This document shows positions 1 to 5,857 of a DNA stretch of 5,857 nucleotides, one piece after another. A program made the position numbers and the translations under genes. The stretch lies in assembly GCA_027310845.1 (NCBI GenBank), contig DAIDAB010000138.1, positions 1 through 5,857 of the forward strand. The letters are read 5' to 3'. The stretch is from a bacterium. Lineage in GTDB: Archaea > Thermoproteota > Nitrososphaeria > Nitrososphaerales > CADDZS01. The notes beneath the pieces are model-generated. The model was given only the letters and a program-made list of their open reading frames with translations, was not told the origin of the DNA and did no database searches. Position 1 is the first letter of the stretch; each line of letters opens with the position of its first letter.

Positions 1-1010
1 CTTGTAAGCTGCATCTTGATTGCATTCTCAATGGCGCGTGCCGTTTTGAAAAATGACTCGTTGTTTCTTCCCTTCTCGCTTGAGTAAAGCCAGTCAAGCA
101 GCATTGCGGTTGAGAGAATCTCAGCCACGGGGTTTGCTATCCCTTTTCCTGCAATGTCAGGGGCACTGCCATGCACCGACTGCGCCATCGCGTATTTGTC
201 GCCGGCGTTGAGTGAAGGCGCGAGTCCGAGGCCTCCTACAAGTCCCGCTGCCTCGTCTGAAAGTATGTCACCGAACATGTTCATTGCGAGTATCACGTCA
301 AAATTCTCTGGCGAAAGGATGAGGTCAAGTGCAGTAGAATCTACGAGTTTTTCCTCAAGCCTCACATCTGGAAAACTTTCCTTGACCTTTCTAACCTCGC
401 CCAAGAAGAGTCCATCTCCCTCGATCAAGACATTGGCTTTGTGAATAGCTGTCACGAGTCTTGTTTTCTTTCTAGCTCGAGCGAGGTTGAACGCGGTTTC
501 TGAGATCCTCCTGCATGCGTTCCTTGTGACAACCCGCAGGGAAACGACTGTGTCCTGATTGGGCCAGAATTCTCCATATCCCTTGAAGAGATTCCTATCA
601 GGGTAAAAGTCCTCCGTGTTCTCTCGTACTATAACCAAGTCGATGTTGCTCGGGAATCTTGAGTCACTTCCTTGCACAAGCGATTTCACAGGCCTTATGT
701 TTGCATAAAGGTCGAAGGCCTTTCTGATCTTGCCCGATGCCATTGGATAGTCCTTGTCGTCTCTGGGGTACGATCCCGATTGCAGTGGGCCCAGTATCCA
801 GCCATCCGACTCTCTCATTGACTGCATGGTCTCAGGGGGAAATGTCCTACCCCATTTTCTGTACGCTTCCATGCCTATGGGAAGCTCGAAAAACTCAAGG
901 TTCAGGTTGTTTTTGCTAGCAGCGTTTTCAAGGACGGACCTCGCGCTGCCGACGACTTCTGGTCCGATTCCATCGCCGTTCATCACTGCGATTTTGTAAC
1001 TGTGGCTCAT
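1..1010 (-). CDS. Homoisocitrate / 3-isopropylmalate-type dehydrogenase (3' end outside window)
   Basis: NAD(P)-dependent beta-decarboxylating dehydrogenase. In this operon it probably oxidises homoisocitrate to 2-oxoadipate, the last chain-elongation step before alpha-aminoadipate. I translated the frame by hand from ATG at 1010 to the window edge: 336 codons with no stop, close to the full family length, so only a short C-terminal tail is missing. Visible motifs are the N-terminal NGDGIGPE, NIRPVKS with substrate Arg106, VRENTEDFY (Arg129, Tyr136), IHKANVL (catalytic Lys191), GDILSDE (metal ligands Asp248 and Asp252) and the cofactor loop HGSAPDIAGKGIANP from His280. Its start overlaps the stop of the small homoaconitase subunit (ATGA) and has no Shine-Dalgarno, suggesting coupled translation. 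The ILGPLQ and RENTEDFYPDRN signatures differ from classical Thermus homoisocitrate dehydrogenase (RENTEGLY). Isopropylmalate or another 2-hydroxyacid cannot be excluded as substrate. Family is certain; substrate is inferred from context. Confidence 0.9.
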   Translation of the reverse strand, partial: MSHSYKIAVMNGDGIGPEVVGSARSVLENAASKNNLNLEFFELPIGMEAYRKWGRTFPPETMQSMRESDGWILGPLQSGSYPRDDKDYPMASGKIRKAFDLYANIRPVKSLVQGSDSRFPSNIDLVIVRENTEDFYPDRNLFKGYGEFWPNQDTVVSLRVVTRNACRRISETAFNLARARKKTRLVTAIHKANVLIEGDGLFLGEVRKVKESFPDVRLEEKLVDSTALDLILSPENFDVILAMNMFGDILSDEAAGLVGGLGLAPSLNAGDKYAMAQSVHGSAPDIAGKGIANPVAEILSTAMLLDWLYSSEKGRNNESFFKTARAIENAIKMQLT

Positions 1011-1501
1011 GCCAGCAGGAGATCCCCATGTTTCTCCACGTAGGGAATCAAACCACCCTCGAGCAAGATGGCCTCCATTGTCTTTGACATTCTGGGGAAG
1101 ACAATTTCGACGTTTTTTGTGAGGTTTGTAACAACTCCTTTTGTCAAGTCGAGATCAAGAATATCTCCCTCGTCTATTTTCGTCGTGTCGCAGATCACTG
1201 CAGGAAGTCCTATGTTTATTGCATTCCGATAGAAAATTCTGGCAAAGGATTGCGCGAGCACAGCCCTAACTCCGCATGTCTTTATCACAAGGGGTGCGTG
1301 CTCACGGCTTGATCCCATTCCAAAGTTCTTCCCGCCAACTACAAAATCTCCTGATTTTACTTCGCTCGGGAATTCTTTTCTTGCGTCCTCAAGCGTGTGC
1401 TTTGCAAGCTCGGGAATATTTGATCTAAGACCGACGTACCTTCCCGGAGTGATCTCGTCAGTGCTTATGTTGTCCTTAAACTTCCATGCTCTACTCGACA
1501 T
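1007..1501 (-). CDS. lysU: Homoaconitase small subunit (LysU; LeuD-like swivel domain)
   Basis: Swivel-domain subunit of the split hydro-lyase that, with the large subunit encoded just upstream, isomerises homocitrate to homoisocitrate through homoaconitate. The 164-residue product is full length for the LeuD/LysU family. It shows STDEITPGRY (residues 13-22), the substrate-specificity loop just after it (YVGLRSN, about 22-28), then GKNFGMGSSREHAP (57-70) with the conserved GSSREHAP substrate-binding turn, and AQSFARIFYRNAINIGLP (83-100). The ATG at 1501 lies 14 bases after the large-subunit stop, and GTGA (a partial GGTGA) sits 7 bases upstream of it. The stop overlaps the next start by ATGA. 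The specificity loop is not the clean YLRT of isopropylmalate isomerase, which agrees with homoaconitase but does not prove it. Isopropylmalate isomerase for leucine is the main alternative; the LysW/LysX neighbours favour lysine. Confidence 0.88.
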   Translation of the reverse strand: MSSRAWKFKDNISTDEITPGRYVGLRSNIPELAKHTLEDARKEFPSEVKSGDFVVGGKNFGMGSSREHAPLVIKTCGVRAVLAQSFARIFYRNAINIGLPAVICDTTKIDEGDILDLDLTKGVVTNLTKNVEIVFPRMSKTMEAILLEGGLIPYVEKHGDLLLA

Positions 1502-1515
1502 TCCATATTCACGCC

Positions 1516-2778
1516 CTAAAGATACTCTCTCGGATCTGAGACGTACCCGTTGATAGCTGTCGCGGCCGCCGTCGCCGGCGAGCCCAGATATGTCTGAGCC
1601 TTGGGATTGCCTGTCCTTCCAGGAAAATTCCTGTTTGAACTCGAGAAAATTACGTCACCATCTGCGGGTATTCCTCCCAGTGCGCCGAAGCAAACGCCGC
1701 AACCTGCGGGCGTTACTATGGCGCCGGCGCGCATAAGCATCTCAACGATACCTTCCTTGACGCATTTGAGGTACACCTTTTGTGAAGATGGAGTGACTAT
1801 GAGTTTGAGTCCCTTGGCTTTTTCTTTGTTCTTGAAAATCTGCGCGACGGTTCTCATGTCTTCGATTCTCGTATTTGTACAGCTCCCGATGAATACCTCA
1901 TTGACCTTGACATCCTTTACTTCGGAAATAGGTTTTACATTGTCTGGGGAGTTTGGAAGCGCGACTTGAGGTTCAAGCTCTGAGGCGTTAAAGCAAATCT
2001 CTGACTCGTAAGATGCATTCTCGTCCGGATAGATTTCCTTCCACTGCTCTTCTCGGGAAAAATCTCTGAGATATTGCCTAGTCCTCTCATCAGACTGTAT
2101 CAGTCCGGTCTTTGCTCCTGCCTCGACTGCCATGTTGGTAAGAGTGAGCCGGCCATACACATCGAGTTCATCAATCGCTGATCCGTGGAACTCGAGCGAC
2201 TTGTAGGTCGCTCCATCCGTGCCGAGCAGGGAAAGCGCTTTCAAAATGAGGTCTTTTGCAAACACTCCTCTAGGAAGATGTCCAGTGATCTCCACTTTCA
2301 AACTCTCTGGTACTCTAAGCCAAGTCTTCCTAAGCGACATTGCGATTGCAATATCCGTTGCTCCCATTCCGGTCGCGAATGCGCATAGACCTCCCGATGT
2401 GCATGTGTGAGAGTCAGTCCCCAATATCAAATTGCCCGGTGCTGCATAGTCTTCGGCCATCACTTGATGACAGATTCCATTTCCAGCGTCAGAAAGGACC
2501 AGGCCATTTCCCATCGCATAGTTTCTCACTATCGCCTGATCGTTTGAGAGATCCTTTGTGGGGCTAGGCACGGCGTGGTCTATGAAGAAAATAGTGTGGT
2601 CTTTGTCGAGGCCTGCCGTACCTCCTTTCAACTTGCCGATCTGGTTGATCAAGAGTGGGCCTGCGGCGTCGTGAGAAAATGTATAGTCTACCTTTACTAT
2701 TACTACTTCACCTGTGGATACCCTTCCTTCACCAGTGTGCCAACCGATAATTTTCTCAGCTAGCGTCTTTCCCTGCAT
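1516..2778 (-). CDS. lysT: Homoaconitase large subunit (LysT; LeuC-like, [4Fe-4S])
   Basis: Catalytic iron-sulfur subunit of homoaconitase, partner of the small subunit encoded next. The 420-residue product is full length for the split aconitase family. The three cluster cysteines are present: Cys300 in FIGSCTNTR, and Cys360 and Cys363 in AGCGVCFG. Other hallmarks are VDYTFSHDAAGP (30-41), the FFIDHAVP block (64-71), LGTDSHTCTSGG (119-130), and a C-terminal SSSNRNFPGRTGN substrate-site block (379-391) before YLGSPATAAATAI. The ATG at 2778 follows the lysK stop by 9 bases; GTGAG, which includes that stop, lies 8 bases before the ATG and is the likely ribosome binding site. An ATG at 2785 is in another frame. 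Homoaconitase and isopropylmalate isomerase large subunits are hard to tell apart by motif. The operon (LysW, LysX, homocitrate synthase) points to homoaconitase, though action in leucine synthesis as well is possible. Confidence 0.9.
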   Translation of the reverse strand: MQGKTLAEKIIGWHTGEGRVSTGEVVIVKVDYTFSHDAAGPLLINQIGKLKGGTAGLDKDHTIFFIDHAVPSPTKDLSNDQAIVRNYAMGNGLVLSDAGNGICHQVMAEDYAAPGNLILGTDSHTCTSGGLCAFATGMGATDIAIAMSLRKTWLRVPESLKVEITGHLPRGVFAKDLILKALSLLGTDGATYKSLEFHGSAIDELDVYGRLTLTNMAVEAGAKTGLIQSDERTRQYLRDFSREEQWKEIYPDENASYESEICFNASELEPQVALPNSPDNVKPISEVKDVKVNEVFIGSCTNTRIEDMRTVAQIFKNKEKAKGLKLIVTPSSQKVYLKCVKEGIVEMLMRAGAIVTPAGCGVCFGALGGIPADGDVIFSSSNRNFPGRTGNPKAQTYLGSPATAAATAINGYVSDPREYL

Positions 2779-2787
2779 TTTTCATTC

Positions 2788-3955
2788 TCACTGATTCCTC
2801 TCATATAGCGCAAAGAGTTCAAAGGCGCTTGCTCCCAGTATCTTAGAGCAAGCAAATATTTCCTCTAGATCCACACGCTCCTCGTTGGTGTGAGACAACT
2901 TGGTATCTCCAGGCCCATATGTAACTGCATCTGCCCCAAAACTCAATGCATATGTGTTCATATCTCCCGTTCCAGATTTTGTCACAAAGGATGATCTTGA
3001 GAATCCTGACTTTATCAAGGATCTATTAATCGCTCTAACCAAGGTAGAGTTTAGAGGTGTCCTGTAAGGCTCAGTTGGCTCGCCGAATCCTACAGACACG
3101 CTCACTTCCTTGGAGCCGAAGCTCGAGGCCAAAGATTGGATCTTGGACACGACTTCTCCAACGTGGATCCCAGCAGGTATTCTAATGTCTAAGGTCATCC
3201 CAGCACGACCCGGAATAACATTGTGAACATCTCCTGAATGAATCTTCGTCAAAGCGACAGAAACACAATCAGTGCTCTCCGGTTTCTCACAAGGCCATTG
3301 CTCCTTAGCCCGCTTGTATAAAGAAAAAGCGACTTCTGCTGCATTGATCGAGAGCCACGGCGCACTGCCATGGACTTCCTTGGTTTCAATTTCAACATTA
3401 ACTGTAACGTGTCCTCTGTAACCAATTGTCACTTTTTCCACTCCGCAAGGTTCGCCGAAAATCGCAGCATCCGCCCGCACCCCGTTCTTTATTAGCTCCA
3501 TTAGCCCGACGCTCTCCCTTTCTTCTTCGGTTACCCCCGCGAAGATTATCTTTCTTTTCCTTTGAAGGATCCCTTTGAAATTCCAATGCAATGTCTTCAA
3601 ATGCAAAAAGCATGCTGAGCAACGCACCCTTCGCGTCGCAGGCTCCTCTTCCATAGAGAAAGTTATCCTTTATCTTCACAGAGAGTTTGCCAGGAACGGT
3701 ATCCATATGGCCACACAGAAGCAGAGAGATGTTGCCAGATCCAATCTCGCATATCACATTTCCTGCAGAATCAATCTTTGGTTTAAGCCCATGATCTTGA
3801 AGTTCAGATTTGAGAAATTCTGCAAAAACCTTCTCATCGCCGGAGGGAGAGTAAATCGATATTGCCCTCTCCGCCAGAGCAATCCTCCGCTCCCTCTCAT
3901 CATGTTCCGGCAAAGATGTCATTTTTTTCCAATCTGCCTGCAATAGGGTTGGCAT
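2788..3955 (-). pseudogene. lysK: LysK, LysW-lysine/ornithine hydrolase, frameshifted as written
   Basis: M20 (DapE/ArgE-like) metallopeptidase that should release lysine, or ornithine, from the C-terminal glutamate of LysW. The reading frame is broken. The 5' part, from ATG at 3955 to about 3560, encodes SIYSPSGDEK, LLLCGHMDTVPG (metal His at 3707-3709) and GRGACDAKGALLSM (bridging Asp). The 3' part continues one base out of phase from about 3550 to the stop at 2788 and encodes IIFAGVTEEERES (catalytic Glu), AAIFGEP (metal Glu near 3452), VHGSAPWLSINAAE (dimerisation domain) and KLSHTNEE (last metal His at 2890-2892). All expected active-site residues are present across the two frames. The span is 1168 bases, one more than a multiple of three; removing one base would give 388 residues. 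The start at 3955 is preferred because GTGAT lies 9 bases upstream; ATG at 3922 (no ribosome binding site) and TTG/ATG at 3994/3991 (overlapping lysX) are alternatives. The T7 run at 3922-3928 lies between the two inner starts, so a miscount there would also move the start. The break may be a real mutation or a sequencing error. Confidence 0.87.
3545..3580 (-). other. Frameshift site within lysK
   Basis: The homologous reading passes here from the frame giving FAFEDIALEFQ to the frame giving KIIFAGVTEEE. That requires one surplus base or two missing bases. On the coding strand the stretch holds an A4 run (3555-3558), an A3 run (3551-3553) and a G3 run (3571-3573). Dropping one A from the A4 run would give a smooth join reading SKERKIIFAG. 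Both frames are open from 3398 to 3654, so the exact base cannot be fixed by stop codons, only by homology. Confidence 0.75.
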
Positions 3956-3964
3956 AATAAATTG

Positions 3965-3969
3965 ATCAC
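3965..3969 (-). promoter_or_regulatory. Ribosome binding site supporting the lysK start at 3955
   Basis: Coding-strand GTGAT, part of the archaeal consensus GGAGGTGAT, ends 9 bases before ATG at 3955. It overlaps the run of stop codons that ends lysX. The alternative ATG at 3922 has nothing comparable, so this motif decides the preferred lysK start. Short motif, moderate support. Confidence 0.45.
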
Positions 3970-3971
3970 TA

Positions 3972-4835
3972 CTACGAGGCCTTTGCTTCATCAACTAGGA
4001 AATCTATGATCAAACCTGGAATATCCACCTGACTTTGCGCGAGTACATTCTTGAACTCCGTTGTATTATTCACCTCGTGAACTACGAGGCCTTGGTTCTC
4101 GGACTCCATAAGATCAACACCATATATTCCGCGCCCGAACGGTCTTGTTGCCCGCAAGCACAGCTCATCGAGTTCTTTTGAAATTGGAAGATTTTCTGCC
4201 CTCCCTCCTCTTGCAGTATTAGTTCGCCAGTCGCCGGTCGTGGAGATTCTGTAAATCGCGGCCACCGTCCTGTCCCCTACCACGACTGCTCTAATATCTC
4301 GTGGCGGCCTTTTCACTTTCTCCTGAAGATAGTACACATGGTACAGTGGGAACATCTCTTCACGATCTTCTATCACGCTCTTTGCAGCATCTGTGTCGTT
4401 CAGGCAAGCTACTAGTCTTCCCCAGCTTCCTATCGTAGGCTTGATTATTGCAGGGTAACCCAACTCCTCTAGAGCGCGGAGTGCAGCGTGCTCAGTGAAG
4501 GCAAGCTTTGTCCTAGGGGTGGGCACATTTGCCTTTGAGAGAGCCATGGTTGAAAGTACCTTGTTTCCTGTCGTGAGGGCAGAGGAGAGATCATTCACGA
4601 CTTTGAGCCCGTAACCTTCCAACACAGCCGTAAGGTGCAAGTTTCTAAAGTATGAAGCGCAACGCTGCAGGACTACGTTTCCAAATGTCGAATTGGCATT
4701 GCTGCCATCCAGCAGATCGAAGTAGAGATCCTTCGAATCGAACGTCTTAAACTCGATTTCAGATCTTTTCTTAGCTGCTTCGATGATTGCCTTTTCTTCG
4801 AGACGAACCAGATCGTATACCATTGAAACTTTCAT
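3972..4835 (-). CDS. lysX: LysX, LysW-alpha-aminoadipate ligase (ATP-grasp, RimK-like)
   Basis: ATP-dependent ligase that joins the amino group of alpha-aminoadipate to the gamma-carboxyl of the C-terminal glutamate of LysW, protecting it for later lysine steps. The 287-residue product (from ATG at 4835) is the usual LysX length. It shows a MKVSMVYD N-terminus as in LysX homologues, LSKANVPTPRT before the ATP-grasp fold, AIIKPTIGSWG (ATP-binding Lys132, Gly-rich loop 136-139), YYLQEKVKRPPRDIRAVVVGD, and the metal/substrate region GVDLM (Asp241) and EVNNTTEF (254-261). Another ATG, at 4841, would add two residues, but AGGTG ends 8 bases before 4835 and only 2 before 4841, so 4835 is preferred. 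It lies 11 bases after lysW, its substrate protein gene. Homologues that take glutamate instead (ArgX, arginine synthesis) and dual-use enzymes exist; the aminoadipate assignment rests on the surrounding AAA genes. Confidence 0.93.
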   Translation of the reverse strand: MKVSMVYDLVRLEEKAIIEAAKKRSEIEFKTFDSKDLYFDLLDGSNANSTFGNVVLQRCASYFRNLHLTAVLEGYGLKVVNDLSSALTTGNKVLSTMALSKANVPTPRTKLAFTEHAALRALEELGYPAIIKPTIGSWGRLVACLNDTDAAKSVIEDREEMFPLYHVYYLQEKVKRPPRDIRAVVVGDRTVAAIYRISTTGDWRTNTARGGRAENLPISKELDELCLRATRPFGRGIYGVDLMESENQGLVVHEVNNTTEFKNVLAQSQVDIPGLIIDFLVDEAKAS

Positions 4836-4843
4836 TGTCATCG

Positions 4844-4848
4844 CACCT
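4844..4848 (-). promoter_or_regulatory. Ribosome binding site of lysX overlapping the lysW stop
   Basis: Coding-strand AGGTG shares its first two bases with the TAG stop of lysW (4847-4849). Spacing is 8 bases to ATG 4835 but only 2 to ATG 4841, so it chooses the internal ATG as the lysX start. The overlap with the stop suggests that ribosomes ending lysW can restart directly on lysX. Confidence 0.6.
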
Positions 4849-5014
4849 ATTCACCCCAATCTTCGCCTACGCTTTCGGCTGGTTTCAAACTGAGTACTCC
4901 AGTTTCCGAAATATCCAGTTCGAATGAGCTGCCGCATTCATTGCACGTGACTATTTCGCCATCAATTGCATCTGCGGGAACCTTGATTTCAGCATAGCAT
5001 TCCAAGCAATTCAT
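4847..5014 (-). CDS. lysW: LysW, amino-group carrier protein
   Basis: Small acidic carrier protein whose C-terminal glutamate is covalently loaded with alpha-aminoadipate by LysX; the intermediates stay on it until LysK releases lysine. I translated it by hand: 55 residues from ATG at 5014 to TAG at 4847. It starts MNCLECYAEI and has two zinc-knuckle pairs, Cys3/Cys6 and Cys24/Cys27, in a TFIIB-like ribbon. It ends in EDWGE, the hallmark LysW tail with the essential terminal Glu55. The sequence is rich in Glu and Asp, as expected for a carrier recognised by basic partner enzymes. An in-frame TGA at 5027-5029 with no start codon between excludes a longer product. A strong GGAGGTGA lies 12 bases upstream. 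It sits between the homocitrate synthase and lysX genes, 38 bases after the former. The same protein may carry glutamate for arginine synthesis in some archaea. Confidence 0.97.
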   Translation of the reverse strand: MNCLECYAEIKVPADAIDGEIVTCNECGSSFELDISETGVLSLKPAESVGEDWGE

Positions 5015-5026
5015 TTTACTTCCAGT

Positions 5027-5034
5027 TCACCTCC
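5027..5034 (-). promoter_or_regulatory. Strong Shine-Dalgarno of lysW
   Basis: Coding-strand GGAGGTGA is the best ribosome binding site in the window and a near-perfect complement to the archaeal 16S rRNA 3' end. The gap to ATG 5014 is 12 bases, longer than usual, but no nearer in-frame start exists. A strong site fits a carrier protein needed in excess over its enzymes. Confidence 0.7.
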
Positions 5035-5052
5035 ATTGATCAAGCAGTAGTC

Positions 5053-5857
5053 CTAGTGAGAAGATGCAGCCACTTTCTCTTCCGCTCTAAGAGCTTCTGC
5101 TTCTAGCTTGTCTGTCAATCCTAGCTCAAACAAATCTCCGCACCTCAGATTCTTGAGCCCTGAAGCAAGCTTCTGACTTGTTTCAGGCGTAGGTTCTAAA
5201 CCGAGGGTGCGCATTAAGAACGCTGCCCCATTTTTTCCAGAAAGCTCGCCAAAGACAAGTTTGCGGTTGTTTCCAACGGCCTTCGGAGGCACCAGCTCGT
5301 AGGCCTCAGGGTTCTGGATTATCGCCGCAAGATGAGTCCCCGCTTTGTGAGTGTATGCATTACCTCCCACAAGTGGTCTGTTTCGTGGAATCGAGTTGTT
5401 CGTGTAGTTTGCTATGAGCGAGGAGAGCTCGCTTAGCATCTCGAACCTGAAGTTGCGGTTTGAACCATAGAGCAGTCGTATCACCATCGTCACTTCAGCT
5501 AGAGATGCGATTCCAACTCTCTCACCAAGTCCATCTATTGTGACATGAATCTGATCAGCCCCCCCTTCCACACCCGCAATTGAGTTCGCCACTGCAAGGC
5601 CCAAGTCATTGTGACAATGGACGTCGATCGGCACATCAGTTGCAGTTCTGGCTAGCGCCACCAGTCTGGTCATTCCTTGGGGCAACATCGCGCCAACTGT
5701 GTCAGGAATCCCTATCCTGTCCGCTCCGGCCTTTGATATTTCCGAAACAAAATGCGCAAGATATTCGGGGTTAGCTCGACTCGCATCTTCCACCGTAAAG
5801 CGAAGCTTGAGTCCATGGCTTTTAGCATATTCCACTGCTCTAATAGATCGTTCAAGC
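5053..5857 (-). CDS. lysS: Homocitrate synthase (LeuA/NifV-like family), 5' end outside window
   Basis: Condenses 2-oxoglutarate with acetyl-CoA to homocitrate, the first and committed step of the AAA route. The frame is open from the window edge at 5857 to TAG at 5053, about 268 residues; the N-terminal part of the TIM barrel, with the first metal and oxoacid residues, is missing. Visible are LRFTVEDASRA, IGIPDTVGA, the DVHCHND motif with metal ligands His (5617-5619) and His (5611-5613), DGLGERVGIASLAEV, and NAYTHKAGTHLAAI followed by NPEAYELVPPKAVG, which resembles archaeal and Thermus homocitrate synthases. After the short subdomain (GELSGKNGAAFLMRTLGL) it ends in a charged tail, so the large C-terminal LeuA regulatory domain is absent. 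The family includes isopropylmalate and citramalate synthases; homocitrate synthase is inferred from context and the short C-terminus. The symbol lysS is also used for lysyl-tRNA synthetase, to which this is unrelated. Confidence 0.88.
   Translation of the reverse strand, partial: LERSIRAVEYAKSHGLKLRFTVEDASRANPEYLAHFVSEISKAGADRIGIPDTVGAMLPQGMTRLVALARTATDVPIDVHCHNDLGLAVANSIAGVEGGADQIHVTIDGLGERVGIASLAEVTMVIRLLYGSNRNFRFEMLSELSSLIANYTNNSIPRNRPLVGGNAYTHKAGTHLAAIIQNPEAYELVPPKAVGNNRKLVFGELSGKNGAAFLMRTLGLEPTPETSQKLASGLKNLRCGDLFELGLTDKLEAEALRAEEKVAASSH

Noticed and set aside
154..444. Plus-strand open frame of 96 codons
   Set aside because: It lies antisense within the dehydrogenase gene, which shows conserved motifs throughout, and its own product is low-complexity Ser/Pro-rich with no recognisable domain.
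1556..1580. GC-rich, partly repetitive patch
   Set aside because: Explained by the coding sequence for the conserved SPATAAATAIN helix of the homoaconitase large subunit.
1601..1969. Plus-strand open frame of 122 codons
   Set aside because: Antisense to the homoaconitase large subunit across its cluster-cysteine region; a shadow of a strongly conserved coding sequence.
3545..3580. Programmed +1 frameshifting in lysK as the preferred explanation
   Set aside because: No stop or clear slippery codon sits at the junction, and the 0-frame runs on for about 50 codons. Kept only as a minor option.
3398..3654. Two overlapping genes in different frames instead of one broken lysK
   Set aside because: Each frame is homologous to LysK only on its own side of about 3560. 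The overhangs are basic or low-complexity and carry no motifs, so the overlap is a frameshift artefact.
3575..3946. Plus-strand open frame of 123 codons opposite lysK
   Set aside because: Antisense to the N-terminal half of lysK, with no ribosome binding site or domain that I recognise; the minus strand carries the clear M20 peptidase motifs.
5559..5565. Run of seven Cs (G7 on the coding strand) as another possible frameshift site
   Set aside because: The homocitrate synthase motifs stay in one frame on both sides, so the count here looks right.
1..5857. A leucine biosynthesis operon (leuA, leuC, leuD, leuB)
   Set aside because: The four elongation enzymes would fit leucine, but lysW with its EDWGE tail, lysX and lysK lie within the same tight run, which points to the AAA lysine route.

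Overview
The window holds one continuous run of seven genes, all on the minus strand, so transcription goes from high to low coordinates. It is most of a lysine biosynthesis operon of the alpha-aminoadipate (AAA) type that uses the amino-group carrier protein LysW. In transcription order: homocitrate synthase (5' end outside the window), LysW, LysX, LysK (broken by a frameshift as written), homoaconitase large subunit, homoaconitase small subunit, and a homoisocitrate/isopropylmalate-type dehydrogenase whose last few residues lie outside the window. There is no stretch over 300 bases without a gene; the largest gap is 38 bases.

The organism is most likely an archaeon. Arginine is coded mostly by AGA/AGG (17 of 21 Arg codons in the dehydrogenase by my hand count). 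Several starts carry GGTGA-type Shine-Dalgarno sequences, genes are packed with gaps of 5-38 bases or overlaps, and the LysW pathway with split homoaconitase is typical of Thermoproteota/Nitrososphaeria and some other archaea. Deinococcus-Thermus and some other bacteria also use LysW, so this is inference. I cannot place it below phylum level.

The genes cover both halves of the pathway. Homocitrate synthase, the two homoaconitase subunits and the dehydrogenase convert 2-oxoglutarate plus acetyl-CoA towards 2-oxoadipate. LysX then joins alpha-aminoadipate to the C-terminal glutamate of LysW, and LysK finally hydrolyses LysW-lysine. The middle enzymes LysZ (kinase), LysY (reductase) and LysJ (aminotransferase) are not in the window; they may lie beyond either edge or elsewhere in the genome. 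LysX, LysK and LysW could also serve arginine synthesis, as known for some archaea.

The main points for a second look are the lysK frameshift near 3550-3575, the unusual subfamily signature of the terminal dehydrogenase, the substrate loop of the homoaconitase small subunit, and a pattern of ribosome binding sites lying on or beside the stop codon of the preceding gene. I found no RNA gene, CRISPR array, mobile element or wholly new system.
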